13,059 bases of DNA from Galactobacter sp. (lineage in GTDB: Bacteria > Actinomycetota > Actinomycetes > Actinomycetales > Micrococcaceae), in contig NZ_JALAGT010000095.1 in assembly GCF_022712295.1 (NCBI RefSeq), forward strand, positions 1-13,059, read 5' to 3'. The notes below the pieces were generated by a model, which was not told where the DNA came from, searched no databases, and worked only from the letters and a program-made list of their open reading frames with translations. The translations under genes were made by a program, and so were the position numbers. Shown one piece after another: positions 11,697 to 13,059 of the stretch (position 1 is the stretch's first letter; every line of letters starts with the position of its first letter).

Positions 11697-13059
11697 CAGT
11701 AACGCCTCCTGTCGTCGAAATCTCCGCTCTTCACCAGACGAGACTGCGAACGGATGATCTTGTCCAAGGACGGGTTCGCGGCGAACGTCCAAGAACGAGT
11801 GCCGTCCGTCATGGACTTGAGTTGTTTCGTGTAGACGCGTTTGCCGGAAATCTTGTAGTAGGACTCGTAGGAGTCCAGCATCGAGAGCATCTTGGGCCCC
11901 TTCGACGCCGAATACGTGTACTGCTCCGCAATCGCATTCGTGGAACCGGGGGAGACCACGGTGGCATCGTTGTTCGGGTTGCTCAGCTTCTTCCACAGCA
12001 GAAGGTCCATCTTGTGCAGTCTGGTGCTCAGATCGCGCTGCGTGTAGCCGTTCATCTTGTGTCCCACGTAGTGACCGGCCCGCAAGGTTCCGTACACGGC
12101 GATGGAGTTGCGGTTCTCAGCGACGACGTGGCTCGGTGCGTAGACGTAGCCCGACTTGCCCTTGTACGTGACCCGGGCCCAGTTGCCGTACTTGCCGGTC
12201 AGTGTGACCTTGGTGCCTGCCGGGATGGTGTCCACGCGTTTGTAGAGCTGCGCAGGTCCAGACATGAATGGCGTGGAGTTCTTGACGTAGCGGGCGCCCG
12301 ACCTGCTCGTGATCTTCGGTGGCTTCGAGGTGATGTGGGTGCTGGCGTAGATGTAACCGGTCTTGCCGCTGTATGACGTCCTGACCCAGCCGCCGAGCTT
12401 CCCGGTGACGTGCAGCTTGGCGGCCACGGGAACCTTCACCAGTACCTTGTGAGCTCCGGAGGCTCCGCTTCGTAGTGGAGACGTGTTGCGTGTGTAGCGA
12501 GTGGTGTCCATCGGCACCAATGTGGGTTTCGCCGAGAGGTGCTTCGACGCGTACACGAAGCCCATGTTCCCGTTGTAGGTGGTCTGCGCCCAATTGCCGA
12601 GTTTGCCGGTGATCTTGAGCTTGGTCCCTTGCGGGATGTTGGCGATGACCTTGTCGTCACTGGAGGCGCTGCGCCGGAAGGGGGTTTTGTCCTTGGTGTA
12701 GCGGATGCCGTCCATGGGAACCTGTACGGGTGTGGAGGACAAGTGGGTGGGGGCGTACAGGAAGCCGGTTCGGCCTTCGAAGGTGGTCTGGGCCCAATTC
12801 CCGACCTTGGCAGTGATGACCACGCGCGTGCCCTGAGGGATCGTCGCCAACCGAACGGACGCGGACGAAGCCTCTTTCATGAACGGGGTCGGGTTGCGGA
12901 TGTAGCGAACCAGGTTCAGATCTTCTTGGTCCTTCTCGGCACCGCCGGTAGCTTCATTGCTCTGCCTAGGTGCTTTTGTCGGGGTGGCAGACGTGGTGGG
13001 ATCCGTGACCGATTCCGTGGTGGGCTCGGCCGAGGGCTCCGTGGTGGCATCCGTGGGCG
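11696..13059 (-). CDS. Four SH3-like repeats fused to a gamma-glutamylcyclotransferase (AIG2-like) domain (5' end outside window)
   Basis: The frame is open to the right edge, so the N-terminus is missing; 453 residues are visible. An internal ATG at 12880 is not the start, since it lies inside the first repeat. Residues 1-50 are a Thr/Pro/Ser/Glu-rich linker typical of secreted actinobacterial proteins. Four bacterial SH3 repeats follow at about 51-118, 119-186, 187-255 and 256-315, each beginning RYxxNxTP and containing GNWAxTTYxGxxGYVYA; such repeats bind cell wall. From 319 comes IAVYGTLRAG, a GGCT glycine-rich loop (YGTLRAG 322-328). It continues to MLDSYE, with Glu398 as likely catalytic acid (LDxxE), and a KSGDF near the end. 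GGCT enzymes cyclise gamma-glutamyl groups to 5-oxoproline. Secretion and wall location are inferred. It overlaps the lipoprotein gene by one base. Confidence 0.85.
   Translation of the reverse strand, partial: PTDATTEPSAEPTTESVTDPTTSATPTKAPRQSNEATGGAEKDQEDLNLVRYIRNPTPFMKEASSASVRLATIPQGTRVVITAKVGNWAQTTFEGRTGFLYAPTHLSSTPVQVPMDGIRYTKDKTPFRRSASSDDKVIANIPQGTKLKITGKLGNWAQTTYNGNMGFVYASKHLSAKPTLVPMDTTRYTRNTSPLRSGASGAHKVLVKVPVAAKLHVTGKLGGWVRTSYSGKTGYIYASTHITSKPPKITSRSGARYVKNSTPFMSGPAQLYKRVDTIPAGTKVTLTGKYGNWARVTYKGKSGYVYAPSHVVAENRNSIAVYGTLRAGHYVGHKMNGYTQRDLSTRLHKMDLLLWKKLSNPNNDATVVSPGSTNAIAEQYTYSASKGPKMLSMLDSYESYYKISGKRVYTKQLKSMTDGTRSWTFAANPSLDKIIRSQSRLVKSGDFDDRRRY
12113..12907 (-). repeat. Four tandem SH3-coding repeats
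   Basis: Units at 12704-12907, 12500-12703, 12293-12499 and 12113-12292 encode 68, 68, 69 and about 60 residues. They start with RYIRN, RYTKD, RYTRN and RYVKN. Gly-Asn/Gly-Trp and Gly-Phe/Tyr-(Leu/Val/Ile)-Tyr-Ala recur at fixed places (unit residues ~36-38 and 48-52). Confidence 0.85.

Overview
The window reads as a piece of chromosome from a high-GC actinobacterium, most likely of the Micrococcaceae/Arthrobacter-Kocuria type. This rests on strong G/C preference at third codon positions, GTG and TTG starts, a GGSGNGEQ-type RpiB, a mycobacterial-type truncated haemoglobin O, an actinobacterial aminopeptidase N and apparently leaderless genes. The genus is inference.

Left part (1-3354). The minus strand carries only the first 16 codons of a class II glutamine amidotransferase, probably PurF. 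About 640 bases without a convincing gene follow, holding a small cluster of CACGT motifs. Next on the plus strand come a single-stranded DNA-binding protein without the usual acidic tip, a hairpin, and the ABC-F translation factor EttA, which ends at a strong bidirectional terminator.

Middle part (3395-7008). The acyl-CoA thioesterase TesB (minus, TTG start) is divergent from a 221-residue protein I cannot name. That protein ends exactly where the convergent truncated haemoglobin GlbO ends, with no gap. Divergent from glbO is a secreted or membrane-anchored SNase-type nuclease with a charged coiled-coil, a Gln/Ala repeat and a Cys-bounded C-terminal tail. Its DNA is visibly more A/T-rich than its neighbours.

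Right-centre (7009-10927). pepN and an OsmC-family protein form a minus-strand operon. Divergent from pepN is rpiB, probably leaderless and followed by a good hairpin terminator. Facing it is tRNA-Gly(UCC), with its own promoter and terminator.

Right edge (11034-13059). A minus-strand pair overlaps by one base (TGATG). The first gene enters from outside the window. It has a Thr/Pro/Ser linker, four SH3-like repeats of about 68 residues and a C-terminal gamma-glutamylcyclotransferase (AIG2-like) domain. The second is a lipoprotein with a probable DUF4352-like domain. This cell-surface pair is the least ordinary part of the window. The rest is mostly housekeeping: translation, thioester and peptide turnover, pentose phosphate metabolism and haem protein.
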